From contig JAEDKA010000021.1 of the NCBI GenBank assembly GCA_016296065.1, positions 1-53,148 on the forward strand: a stretch of 53,148 nt of DNA, given 5' to 3'. Positions 30,724 through 40,266 of the stretch are shown in pieces. Within the stretch, counting starts at the first letter, position 1; every line of letters starts with the position of its first letter. Source of the stretch: Kiritimatiellia bacterium. GTDB taxonomy: Bacteria; Verrucomicrobiota; Kiritimatiellia; RFP12; UBA1067. A program made the translations under genes and the position numbers. The notes beneath the pieces are model-generated. The model had not been told where the DNA came from, ran no database searches, and was given only the letters and a program-made list of their open reading frames with translations.

Positions 30724-33700
30724 TCACTCACCTACGACAACCGCCTCCATCCGGTAGAACTCGCGCGGCAAAACGTAGTTGAAGTGGAATTCGCCGGAAT
30801 CCGACAGATCAGACGGAGACCAGTCTTGAAGATTCGGCGACGTCCAAAGCCTGTACTTCACGGCGCTTCCGCCTGTCGTAATCGCACCGGTGGCGGACAC
30901 GTCAACGGCAGTCTGCGCCCTGTCCATCGATATCAGGCAACTGGGCCGAGGCAGCGCGTCACACGGGAAGAAATACCTGCGTCCCTCATGGTCCAAGGCG
31001 ATCCAACGGCCAGATTTCATGACGCCGCCGCCCCAGACCGCTATCGCGTCCGAATCGACGGCGACCTCTCCCGCGTTGACGCGGACAAACGAGCCCGCAG
31101 GCACCGTGGCCGAAGCGCCTATCCGCAGCACGCCGCCCCCCTTCTTGATGATCGACAGCGCCTTGCCAGTGACCGGAGCCGAAAGCTCGCTGTCGCCGCC
31201 GGACTCGCCCAGAATCATCATTACTCCGCTGTCGGCGACATTGACTTCGGGGCACGCCGCGGCGACCGAGATCGATCCTGCGTAGATCCGCGAGTCCGAC
31301 CCTGTGGCGATCTGTAGCGGCGCGGCGCGCGTATATTCGAACGTCATTTTAGAATTGATGGCGGACGGGGAGAGTATAGATGTCTGGCTTCCTCTTCCCG
31401 CCGGACCGCTAACGGCGAGTTCTCCGGAAAACTCTCCTGCGTCACAGGCAATCGCGAATATCCTGTCCCTGCACACGAACTCAAGCCTTCCGCCGCCTTT
31501 CAGCGGCTTGCCGAGCGTCATGTGCATTCCGTCCCATCCGCGGGACACCTCGTTGTACACGATGTTCGTCGTCCCCGGCTGCGACTCGATCTCCGGCAGC
31601 CAGGTGTTGTTCGTCCCCCCGCGCATCGTGAGGCGCGAGACCGTCGCGTTGGCGAATTTCAGGCGAGTGTTCTCGCCAAGGCCGTAGTGCGTAAGCGCGC
31701 CCTCGGCATGAAGGCCGAGCTGCGCCTCAAGCGTCGCGTCCTCCAGAACGATCGAGCCGCCGAAAGTCGCAAGCGTGTCAATGCTCTCGATCAGCAGCGT
31801 TCCGCCGGTGACGCGAACCTCGCCGCGACCGGAAAGCACGTCCAAGCTGCCTCCGCTCCGTAGTTCGACCGAGGCGCCTGCATCGACGAATGCGCTTCCT
31901 GCGAATCTACTCACCAGCGACGCGACACCCTCGTAGACCTCGAGACCTGCATCGAACGAAGCTGCGCATGCCATCTCCAGAGCGCCCGCGCCGCGCTTGA
32001 CGAGGCGTCCGGGCGAAGCGACATCGGCGCCTTCAAGCCGGTAGCCCCTTCCGTCCGGCACGTCCGCGAAGAACCGCGCCGGACTCGCGGCGACGGACAC
32101 TCCGACGGTCGCAGTGGAATACGATGTCGCCTCAAGTCCAGCCGACGTGAACGCGACGCCCCTGTCGTCGACGTAGTCCGCCGGCATTCCGAAAAGACTC
32201 CACTTGCCCGCGTCGCGCAGTCCCGCGCTTCCGCCGTTCCACACAAGAGGCATCCTGTTCACGATCTGGAGCGCGGCGATTCCGCCGCGTACGCTGCCGC
32301 GCTTGAGCGATCCAGTCACCGAAAGCGTATCGCCGGCGATGTCGGTTAGCACAAGCGCGTTATCCCCGGCCGCGGGAACCGTCGCGTTGGTGTCTCCCCA
32401 GTCGTATGTTCCCTCGATGGTCCGCTTCGCGTTCGGATCCCACGTGTAGCTCCTTCCGTTTACCTCGACGCAAAGAAAGCGCGAGTTGAGCGTATCCGTC
32501 GAGGCGTATACTATGACGTCGTACTTCGGCCACGGAATGTTCTCGACGAGAATCTGGGCGCGCGACCAGTCGTCGAAGTAGCTCTTGAGGTAGTTCGGCT
32601 TGTCGAGAATCCTTCCGTAGAGATTGTTGCAGCCGTAAGTCACCTCGACACCCTGCAGTTTTTCGATGAAAGCCCTCTCGCCGTTCCATGCGACATTCGC
32701 GGCGACGTTCGAGCCGACGTTCTCGTAGAGATTGTTCCAGGCGAATCCAGGAACGTCGCCGACAAGCGTTGGCGAAGACAGGTAACCCGTCATGAGCGAG
32801 TTCGTCCCGACGAAGTCGCCGTTGAAGAAACCGGCGCCGAAGTTAAGCCCTATCACCTCGGCAGGCGACGTTTCGGACATAAGCGAATACACTCTCGCCG
32901 TGGCCATCTTTTCGCCGACGTCTATCTGAGCCGCAAGACCGCCTGCGAGTCCCGACACCGAAAGCCGCTCCGCGGTGATCCCGAGCTCGTCCGTGTAGTT
33001 CCAGGACATGAGGGTTCTCTTTTCACCCGAAGACCAGTCCGCCCCCGCGACCGCCTCGATCGCGCTCGCCTCGTCGACAGCCACCCAGTTGAACGACGCC
33101 CCCGCGTCTATGACAAGCCGCGCGCCGTTCTGCACCGCGAACGAGCCCATCGACTGCGCGCCGAACCGAAACGCGGCCTCTCCGCTTACGTTCACCGTCC
33201 CGTAGTTCAGGAATTCGTCCGGGCGTATGGTTCCTCCGCCGGTGAGCGTGACTGAGCCGGTGACGAGCATCGAAGCCGGCCTTGCCGCGCCGAGTCCCAT
33301 GTCAGCCGTCGCCCAGCCTATCTCAACGTCGTCTCCGTCGGCGAACGTCAGGCTTTCCCCGCTCGTCGCGCCCCTCCACGCGTCTTCGTCGAACCAGCCG
33401 GGCCTCCCCCCGCTCCACACGAGCTTCTCTCGCCGCAGGAGTATTCCGGTGCGTCCGGAGACGACGCGCCATCCTGAGCCGAGTCCGATGACGGTTATCG
33501 CGTCCCAAGTCTCCCCGTCCGACTGACGTTCCAGGTCCAGAAGCCTGATTGTCCCGGAGCTTCCGCCTTCGGCCGCGGCAATGTACGCCGTTGCATCGAC
33601 GACTATTTCACCGCCTTTCGCCGTGAGCGAGCCAAGCGACGATCCCGCGGGAAGCTCTAGGACTCCGTTTTCGACCGTGATATCTCCGCCGATCGCGCCG

Positions 33701-36700
33701 CTCTCGCCGGCATTGAGCACAAGCCGCCCCTCGCCGCGCTTCGTGAACAATCCCGCGTCGGATGCGATCGCGACGATGGTCTGTCCGGCCATGTTGTCCA
33801 CAATCGCCCCGTCCCCGAGCGAAAGCGATCCGATCGTTCCGTCGCCGTGCAGCCTCGCTCCGCGCCTGACGGACACCGCCCCCGCGGCGAAAACATCGCC
33901 GTCGATCGTCATAGATCCCGAGACGACGTCAACGGTCGACCCGTCAGGCACAACCGCCCCGCCCGTGAAGAGGAGATCGCCGGTCCCGTACTTCACGATT
34001 GACGGCGTGGCCCCGCTCATGGGAACGCCTATCACGGAGTCGTCGCCGCGCCTGCCTATTTCAAGGCTGCCGCTGTTCGCCATGAATATGGATGCCGCCT
34101 CGTTCGTCACGACGAGCGCGCCGAAGCGCATCGTCGAGCCTGTCTCGTGCGAAAGCGAGAGCTGGCGAGGAGCGTTCAGCTCGAGAAGTCCATAGGGCAT
34201 TCCGGAACAGGCGCCTGCGAAGCCAAGCCCCTCCACGGACCAGCCCGTGAAGACGAGTTCCCCGCGGAATGCCGTGTTCGTTCCGCTGACCTGCGCCCAG
34301 CGCGAATTGCACAAGACCGTAAGCCTGCCGGATCCGGTTATGGGACCGGCCAGTCTGAGGTTCACGCCCCTCTGCGAACGCGCGCGCCAGTTGCCGAACA
34401 CGCTGTCGGTTCCGCCTACTACGTCCATAGGGCCGACGTACATGTTGTTCCTCTGCGTGAAACCATCGAGCGTGCCGCCCGCGAAACAGAGCGTGCCGTG
34501 TCCAAGCGGAGGCATGTCGCAGTCGAGAAAACCCTCAGAGTCGAAGAACACCACGGCGTTGCTGCAGATCGTGAAGTCGCCGTAAAAGTCCGAGAACGGA
34601 CCACCCTCTTCCCTGAGTACTCCCTTGATCGTAAAGCGCCCGGCCGAAACGCTTATGTCACCTTCGCCGGACACACGTCCGTCACCCGGCATGACGGCAT
34701 CACCCGCTATGTCAAGCGTCGTTCCGTCGTCAAGATCGACGTCGCCGACCCAACCCGAGGCGATGGCAAGGCGCGAACCGTCCGAGACCGAAACGCCTTC
34801 CGTGAAAGACGGCGTCGCAGATTCAACGCGGAGCTCCCCGCCGCCGAAGACCGACAGCGACGGCGCGGATAGCTGTCCGCCGCCGAAGAACCTCAGCTGG
34901 GAATCCGCTGGGATGTCAGCCCACACGCCGCCTGCGGAAACAGGGGACACTATCGAAACAGAGCTCGATGATGCCGTCTCAAATGTGTTCGACGTGAAGC
35001 AGGCGTTAGATCCGGAAACGAACGTGACGGCGGAACTGTAATCGCCGAGCCACGCGCCCTGTGCGCTCCATTCCGCTCCATCGGCACCGTTCCAGACGAG
35101 CGGTCCCTTCGTGTCGACGTACACCGTCGTACCCGAGACGACGACCGTGCCCTCAACCCCGTTCCCTGCGGGTACGTACGAGAACGTTGCGGATCCGATT
35201 CCCGAAGCCGAATCGACGACCAACGCGGTGCGGCGCGAAGTGCCTGTCCATAGCGGCGAACCTTCAATTGTAATGTGAGACGCACCCTGAAGCGTCAGCG
35301 AGGAAATCCTGACGGTTTCCGCGGCGGATACGACGAGGTCCGAGCCGGTCGCAAGCGTCACGGAGCAGTTGACGTTCGTGGACTCGATCCTCAGCGCGCC
35401 GCTCCGGACGTCCAGCGCACCGCCGTTCTCCGTGGCGAAGCGTCCGCCGAGCGTGAGAGTTCCCGTGCCAGTTTTGACGATGGTCATCGGCTGTCCGGCA
35501 AGCGGTGCGTCAATCACGTTTTCGCCCTCTTCGCGCGCGCCGATAGTGAGAGTCTGCCCCTCCTTTGCGGAATTGAGCGACACCGTCTCCCCGCGCGCCG
35601 CAAGCGCGCCCAACTCGATTGACGAGGAGTCTTCCAGCGAGAGAATCAGCGGAGCGGCGCGTTCGTGTATCCACTGGGCGGATGAGCCGGCGCTGTTTGA
35701 CCTGTCTATGTGCGTGCCGTAGCCGCCCCATCCGTTGAGGACGAGCGTTCCTCCGAATGCAGAGTTGTCGCCGAAGATTCCCGTGGCGCGTCCGTACGAC
35801 GTTATGACAAGTGTGCCGCTACCTGACAGCGCGCCGGCTACCGCTAGATTCTGTCCGCGCTCCGACCGGGCGGTCGTGTTCCAGACGGTGCCCGTCGTCC
35901 CCTCGGGCACGCATATCGGCGGCAGCTGCAGGTTGTTGCTCGCGTAGCCTATTCCGAGGTTTCCGCCCTCCAGCCTCAACACGGTGTTCTCCCCGAATCG
36001 CGCGCCGTTATTGAACGGCATAGCGTCGCCGAGCGTCGCGTTGCGGGGAACCACCACCTCGCCGCGGAACGACGCCAGCGTGTCGACGGAAAGGATGTTG
36101 GCCCAGCGTCCGTCCGGAACACAGATGCGGCCCGTCCCGGTGAACACGATCCCCGCCGGCACGTCGGCGCACGGGAGCCGCAGTTCGGCGTTCGCGCCGA
36201 CATTGATCGTCCCGGCCCCTTCGAACAGTTCGACCGTCGTCGTGCCTTCGGCCAGCGAAAACGTGCCGCCGTCCATGACGACTCGGTGGATGGCGTTGGA
36301 AGAAGTCGCAAGCTCAAGCGTGCCCGTCCGGCATATCAGGCTGCCTAAAACGACAAGACCGTAGTCTCCTGCGACACGCACCGCGCACCCGTCCGAAATC
36401 TCTGAGAGCACTGAACGCGGGGCCGCCGCGCGACCGAGAACGGCGACATTCGTAACAGCCTGTCCCGATACCGTTGAAAAGGCGATGTCCGCATCGTCAA
36501 AATACGAAACCAACCTGGAAGTCTCGCTGTCCATCCACGCGTTCTCGGCGTGCCAGAGCCGTCCGTCCACCCCAGTCCAGACTATGCGCTCGTCGACGGC
36601 ATCGCCGAATGTCGCGCTCTTCAATTCAAGCGCTCCCTCTCCGGAATCCGCAACCGTGACGCGCAGGACGTGGGCGCCTGCGGCTGTCCTTATCCTTGCG

Positions 36701-38511
36701 GCGGCGGAGGTAAAGCCGTTGGATGCCGGCAGCGCGAGCTCGACCGGTTCATCCTCGTCCACCTGCAGCAGAAGCGAAGCGGACCTGGCGCTGCGGTAGC
36801 GCACGGAGACGGGGCGCTTCCCGCCGTCGTAGTCGGTGAAGGTGTACTGGAGCCATTCGCCGTCGGCGGTTCCTGTGACGACGGCGCCTTCCGAACTGTC
36901 GAGTCTGATTGCGACAGTCGCATCGGAGCGGTAGACATTGTTTGTCCCGGACGATGTGTCGTGGAAAGTGAAACCCTCGCCGCTCTTTTCGTCGGAATAC
37001 CAGTCGAAGTCCGCGGCCGCTATCGTACCAGGCAACCTGTGCGCGCCGGAGATGCGCACTCCGTCCCGCCATGTTCCGGGATCACCCGCCATGCGCACGC
37101 GCCGCTCCTTCGTGAGCGTTCCCCATGCCGTACGTCCAAATCCGCCCGAACCCGTCTGACAGGATTCTATTCCGCCACATGTCGTCATCTGGCGCTCCCT
37201 GGACCGGAGAAGCCACTTGACTTCATCGTCTCCCTTTCCGGCGCGGTACCTGTAGTGCGAAAGCGGCGCTGCGATTCCGCTGGTGCCGCCGATGTCGCGA
37301 CGGTCCTCGGCGATCCAGAGGCTCTCCCAGCGTCCGCTCCTGTGGCGCACGCGGTAGAACAGGTCGTTGTCGAAGGAAAGCTCTTCGATGTTCGTCGTAA
37401 CGCCCGACGGTTTCCACGGCTCCGGCTGGTCGTCGTACGAGGCGTAACCGGTTACGTTGAGCCGCAGATTCCACTCATACCCCTTGAGGATGCGGTCGTC
37501 GAGTTCGCCGTAGAGGTCGACGCCCTGGTTCCAGGCGACCTCTGCAAGATACCCCATCGTGTCAAGACCGGCCAGAACGTGACCCTGGTCGCGGCACGAC
37601 TCCTGGCACTGTCCGTTCGGATAGAAGTAGAACCGTATCTGCTCGTCGTACCCCCAGTCCTCCACTTCGTTGAACACGCGAGGCCACTGCGGATCGTAGT
37701 ATATCTGCGTCTCGCCGACGGCGCTCGGCCAGACGGCAAGATTGGCGGGGCCTGACGGGTACGGCAGATCGTCCGGGCGGTGCGGCTGCGCGCGCAGGTA
37801 GCGGACTGCACGGTCGAAGATCTTCTCGTTGTCAAGGAGCACGCCGATTCCGATCAGGGCGGAGCATCCGATCAGGCCCTGGTTACCATAACGCATCGAA
37901 TCGAAGTTGAAGACGCCCCAGTAGCAGGTGCATGTTGTGCCTGGGTGCTCGTTCCACGGATATTCCTCCGACGAATACCCGGGGTACACGAGCATGTCGA
38001 AGAAGCGCTGCCGGTCCTCGGGCTTCCAGCCCTCGTAGTCGCGCATCAGCTCAGCGGCCTCAATGAGCGCGGCGAACTTGCCGTTGTCCAGAGGCGCAGT
38101 CCCGACCGCACACGTGTTTGTAAACCAGGAGTTCGCGTTGATTCTAGTTACGGACGCCTTTGCGTAGATTTCATCGCCTGTTATATGCCACAGCAGCGCG
38201 GTATCAAGAGCGCGCCTGCCGTCGATGCCGACCGAGTTCTCGAACTGGTTGTCGGCGGTTATCGCGCCGCCGCGGGTATACTCGTTGGTGGAGATGTCGG
38301 AAAATCGAGAGGACCTCATCTGGAGGAACGTCGAGTAGAACGGCTCCTCCTTCGCTGCGACCATCGCCTTCATACGGTCCAGATCGCCCTGGGTGTATGA
38401 AAGCCCCGGATGGACGAACGTCCGCCCATGCGCACAGACGCCTGTGAAGACGCAGGCAGCAAACAGCGCCCCCGTTTTCACGATGCGATGCATAGCTGAT
38501 TCTTGCTTCAT
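30724..38511 (-). CDS. Giant exported fusion: alginate-lyase-like domain, CBM6-like domain and PATR repeats, 2595 aa
   Basis: I use the ATG at 38511 (MKQESAMHRIVKTGALFAAC); an ATG at 38493 gives a cleaner signal peptide. Residues about 35-480 match the stand-alone lyase at 19089-20801: FVHPGLSYTQGDLDRMKAMV, GIDGRRALDTALLWHITGDE, MRYGNQGLIGC, YPNGQCQESCRDQGHVLAG. The AWHG after GNQGLT in the stand-alone enzyme is GCSA here, so activity is uncertain. A CBM6-like domain (about 500-640) follows. About 1,700 residues of PATR beta-helix come next, in modules that start with the pattern W-x-G-x-x-x-x-W (VWTGVDGRLWHAENAW, VWNGADGAEWSAQGAW, VWSGGRPGWFDEDAW, VWNGGSAGLRDAGKW). An inserted domain begins GLNFGAGFFNG near residue 1865. 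The chain ends in YRLWTSPNLQDW to FYRMEAVVV. An enzyme is thus tethered to a surface fibre. The GH2 gene is downstream. Confidence 0.88.
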   Translation of the reverse strand: MKQESAMHRIVKTGALFAACVFTGVCAHGRTFVHPGLSYTQGDLDRMKAMVAAKEEPFYSTFLQMRSSRFSDISTNEYTRGGAITADNQFENSVGIDGRRALDTALLWHITGDEIYAKASVTRINANSWFTNTCAVGTAPLDNGKFAALIEAAELMRDYEGWKPEDRQRFFDMLVYPGYSSEEYPWNEHPGTTCTCYWGVFNFDSMRYGNQGLIGCSALIGIGVLLDNEKIFDRAVRYLRAQPHRPDDLPYPSGPANLAVWPSAVGETQIYYDPQWPRVFNEVEDWGYDEQIRFYFYPNGQCQESCRDQGHVLAGLDTMGYLAEVAWNQGVDLYGELDDRILKGYEWNLRLNVTGYASYDDQPEPWKPSGVTTNIEELSFDNDLFYRVRHRSGRWESLWIAEDRRDIGGTSGIAAPLSHYRYRAGKGDDEVKWLLRSRERQMTTCGGIESCQTGSGGFGRTAWGTLTKERRVRMAGDPGTWRDGVRISGAHRLPGTIAAADFDWYSDEKSGEGFTFHDTSSGTNNVYRSDATVAIRLDSSEGAVVTGTADGEWLQYTFTDYDGGKRPVSVRYRSARSASLLLQVDEDEPVELALPASNGFTSAAARIRTAAGAHVLRVTVADSGEGALELKSATFGDAVDERIVWTGVDGRLWHAENAWMDSETSRLVSYFDDADIAFSTVSGQAVTNVAVLGRAAAPRSVLSEISDGCAVRVAGDYGLVVLGSLICRTGTLELATSSNAIHRVVMDGGTFSLAEGTTTVELFEGAGTINVGANAELRLPCADVPAGIVFTGTGRICVPDGRWANILSVDTLASFRGEVVVPRNATLGDAMPFNNGARFGENTVLRLEGGNLGIGYASNNLQLPPICVPEGTTGTVWNTTARSERGQNLAVAGALSGSGTLVITSYGRATGIFGDNSAFGGTLVLNGWGGYGTHIDRSNSAGSSAQWIHERAAPLILSLEDSSSIELGALAARGETVSLNSAKEGQTLTIGAREEGENVIDAPLAGQPMTIVKTGTGTLTLGGRFATENGGALDVRSGALRIESTNVNCSVTLATGSDLVVSAAETVRISSLTLQGASHITIEGSPLWTGTSRRTALVVDSASGIGSATFSYVPAGNGVEGTVVVSGTTVYVDTKGPLVWNGADGAEWSAQGAWLGDYSSAVTFVSGSNACFTSNTFETASSSSVSIVSPVSAGGVWADIPADSQLRFFGGGQLSAPSLSVFGGGELRVESATPSFTEGVSVSDGSRLAIASGWVGDVDLDDGTTLDIAGDAVMPGDGRVSGEGDISVSAGRFTIKGVLREEGGPFSDFYGDFTICSNAVVFFDSEGFLDCDMPPLGHGTLCFAGGTLDGFTQRNNMYVGPMDVVGGTDSVFGNWRARSQRGVNLRLAGPITGSGRLTVLCNSRWAQVSGTNTAFRGELVFTGWSVEGLGFAGACSGMPYGLLELNAPRQLSLSHETGSTMRFGALVVTNEAASIFMANSGSLEIGRRGDDSVIGVPMSGATPSIVKYGTGDLLFTGGAVVPDGSTVDVVSGSMTIDGDVFAAGAVSVRRGARLHGDGTIGSLSLGDGAIVDNMAGQTIVAIASDAGLFTKRGEGRLVLNAGESGAIGGDITVENGVLELPAGSSLGSLTAKGGEIVVDATAYIAAAEGGSSGTIRLLDLERQSDGETWDAITVIGLGSGWRVVSGRTGILLRREKLVWSGGRPGWFDEDAWRGATSGESLTFADGDDVEIGWATADMGLGAARPASMLVTGSVTLTGGGTIRPDEFLNYGTVNVSGEAAFRFGAQSMGSFAVQNGARLVIDAGASFNWVAVDEASAIEAVAGADWSSGEKRTLMSWNYTDELGITAERLSVSGLAGGLAAQIDVGEKMATARVYSLMSETSPAEVIGLNFGAGFFNGDFVGTNSLMTGYLSSPTLVGDVPGFAWNNLYENVGSNVAANVAWNGERAFIEKLQGVEVTYGCNNLYGRILDKPNYLKSYFDDWSRAQILVENIPWPKYDVIVYASTDTLNSRFLCVEVNGRSYTWDPNAKRTIEGTYDWGDTNATVPAAGDNALVLTDIAGDTLSVTGSLKRGSVRGGIAALQIVNRMPLVWNGGSAGLRDAGKWSLFGMPADYVDDRGVAFTSAGLEATSYSTATVGVSVAASPARFFADVPDGRGYRLEGADVASPGRLVKRGAGALEMACAASFDAGLEVYEGVASLVSRFAGSAFVDAGASVELRSGGSLDVLSGRGEVRVTGGTLLIESIDTLATFGGSIVLEDATLEAQLGLHAEGALTHYGLGENTRLKFANATVSRLTMRGGTNNTWLPEIESQPGTTNIVYNEVSRGWDGMHMTLGKPLKGGGRLEFVCRDRIFAIACDAGEFSGELAVSGPAGRGSQTSILSPSAINSKMTFEYTRAAPLQIATGSDSRIYAGSISVAAACPEVNVADSGVMMILGESGGDSELSAPVTGKALSIIKKGGGVLRIGASATVPAGSFVRVNAGEVAVDSDAIAVWGGGVMKSGRWIALDHEGRRYFFPCDALPRPSCLISMDRAQTAVDVSATGAITTGGSAVKYRLWTSPNLQDWSPSDLSDSGEFHFNYVLPREFYRMEAVVVGE

Positions 38512-38558
38512 TTTACACAACCATCCTAGGCCTACTTGGAAATCAAGTATGCAAATGA

Positions 38559-38586
38559 TGCATAAACCAATCTCTCGCACCGTCAA
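38559..38586 (-). promoter_or_regulatory. Possible promoter of the lyase-PATR/GH2 operon
   Basis: On the minus strand this is TTGACG (38581-38586), a 16-base spacer and a weak -10, TATGCA (38559-38564). An inverted repeat around ATGCAT/TGCATA lies at the -10. The region 38512-38628 has no gene, and no CCC-N4-GGG element is found here. Confidence 0.35.
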
Positions 38587-38628
38587 GCCAAGCGGCGCGT
38601 ACAGATCGAAGTCGGCGCGGACCGGCGC

Positions 38629-40131
38629 TTATCTGAACACGACTGTGTTGAAAGAGTGCGGCCTTAGTGTCGCGGCATAGGTCTTTCCCGCGACGGAAAA
38701 CCTGACGCGCTTTTCGCCGTTGGCCCAGTTCGTCGCGACGACGACGATTTCCCCGTCGGGGTTGCGGTAGCAGAGCGCCTCGGTGCTGTCGCGCCACGGC
38801 GAGTACGCGAGCTGCACCGCGCCAGGCTTTATGAACTGCGCGAAGTGACGGACCGCGTAGTACTCGGGGCGGTACGAGAACTCCTTCGTCTTCGAGTCGA
38901 CGCGGATGAGCGCGTTCTGGCACCACCCCCAGCGCGAGCGGCCCATGTCGCAGAGAATGAAGTTCCAGTTGTACCATTCGTCCGCACCGTTGCCGAGGTT
39001 CTGGAAGATGAGCCAGCTCGTGTGCTCGCCGGCCTTCCAGTCCATGCGTCCGTTTCCGCACTCCGACTCGGAGCAGATGCGGTGCTTCCCCGGATACTTG
39101 TCCGCTATCGCCTCCATCACGTCGCGCCCCTCCCACTGGAATCCGAATCCATCGACCACATCCAGCATTCCTGGCGCGTCGAATATCTGCTCGATGTAGC
39201 TCCTGCGGTTCGTGTTGAACGTGCCGAGATACAGCTTCACGCCGGGTGCCTTCGCCTTCAGCGCCGGAGCAAGGTAGTCGCGGTTGAAGCGGACAGTCCC
39301 TTCGGCGGTCCACGGACATCCCGGATACGGCGTGTAGGAATACGCCTCGTTCTGGTACATCACCATGTCGATCGGAACGCCCTCTTTCCTGTACAGCTCG
39401 ATGAACCTGACGAACATGTCCGCATACGCCTGTAGGTACTCCGGCTCCTGGATGAAATAGTTCTGCGTTGCGAGGCGGCGCGGAAAAGGCTTGCGCCTGT
39501 CGCCCTGAAGCCACATCTCGTTGGGATCGACCGCGTCGGACTCTCCGCCTCCGTAAAGAAGCGCGTCCTTTTCCTTCGGCTGGTTGTTGAACCTGCTCGA
39601 AAGGACGCAGTAGTCCTTGTTGATCTTCATCCACGCGGGCGGAGACCACGGGCTCACCCAGAACGTCAGCTTCGGCTGGAATTTCTGCGCCATCTTGATG
39701 AGCGCGATCTGGTTCTCCTTGTCGTGCTCAATGTTGAAGTGCTTCAGCTCGAAGTCGCCTTCCGTCTCGCTGCACGAATACCACTCGCGCGAATAGTCGT
39801 TCGCGTTCATCGTGAGGCGTCCGCGCGTGAAGCGCAGCTCGCCCTTCGGCGCAAAGAGCTTTTTCAGTATTTCGTCCTGCTCCGCGGGCTTGAGCATCCG
39901 CAGCGCGTCGAGGTCGAGCTCGTTGAACGTCGTGCCCCACGCGCGCCACGGAACCGATCCCGCGCGCGGCGTTTTGCCGTCCGTTGCAAACAGCTCAAGG
40001 GTGGAGTTCGCGGCTTCGCTTCCTCCACTACGCTCGCTCATACTTTGCAGCGGGGACGATTTCCACTCGTCTCCTTCGACGCTTGCAAAGTGCGTGGCGG
40101 CAACCGCCGCCAACAAGATTCCTGCCGTCAT
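38629..40131 (-). CDS. Exported GH30-family glycoside hydrolase, 500 aa
   Basis: A GH30-type retaining beta-glycosidase. The signal peptide is short (MTAGILLAAVAATHFA), and AGGAGG lies 7 bases before the ATG. The barrel signatures are visible: WGTTFNELDLDAL, TMNANDYSREWYSCSETEGD, FWVSPWSPPAWMK, the acid/base Glu in MVMYQNEAYSYTPYPGCPW (E262), and the nucleophile region HRICSESECGNG (E355 or E357). A C-terminal beta-sandwich (about 415-500, EIVVVATNWANGEKRVRF) completes the usual GH30 layout. Characterised members include glucosylceramidases, xylanases and beta-1,6-glucanases. The exact substrate cannot be given. It stands alone with a promoter carrying the CCC-N4/5-GGG element, so it is probably co-regulated with the alginate-lyase-like enzyme and two PATR proteins. 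Confidence 0.92.
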   Translation of the reverse strand: MTAGILLAAVAATHFASVEGDEWKSSPLQSMSERSGGSEAANSTLELFATDGKTPRAGSVPWRAWGTTFNELDLDALRMLKPAEQDEILKKLFAPKGELRFTRGRLTMNANDYSREWYSCSETEGDFELKHFNIEHDKENQIALIKMAQKFQPKLTFWVSPWSPPAWMKINKDYCVLSSRFNNQPKEKDALLYGGGESDAVDPNEMWLQGDRRKPFPRRLATQNYFIQEPEYLQAYADMFVRFIELYRKEGVPIDMVMYQNEAYSYTPYPGCPWTAEGTVRFNRDYLAPALKAKAPGVKLYLGTFNTNRRSYIEQIFDAPGMLDVVDGFGFQWEGRDVMEAIADKYPGKHRICSESECGNGRMDWKAGEHTSWLIFQNLGNGADEWYNWNFILCDMGRSRWGWCQNALIRVDSKTKEFSYRPEYYAVRHFAQFIKPGAVQLAYSPWRDSTEALCYRNPDGEIVVVATNWANGEKRVRFSVAGKTYAATLRPHSFNTVVFR

Positions 40132-40201
40132 GCTTTACCTCCTTGCGCGTCCTGAACCCCTTGGCACCGTGCCGTCGGAATCCACCGGACATCACGGCTT
40201 T

Positions 40202-40244
40202 ATTCTATCAAATGTGCGCGCCGCCGCACCATTACCCAATTGGG
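40202..40244 (-). promoter_or_regulatory. Promoter with 15-bp CCC-N4-GGG element, GH30 gene
   Basis: The -10 box TAGAAT is at 40202-40207. The element CCCAATTGGGTAATG on the minus strand (40230-40244) ends exactly 22 bases upstream. The leader is about 65 bases. This copy is not part of any repeat, so the shared spacing is unlikely to come from duplication. Confidence 0.72.
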
Positions 40245-40266
40245 GGGCTGTCGCGCAGCGGTGGCG

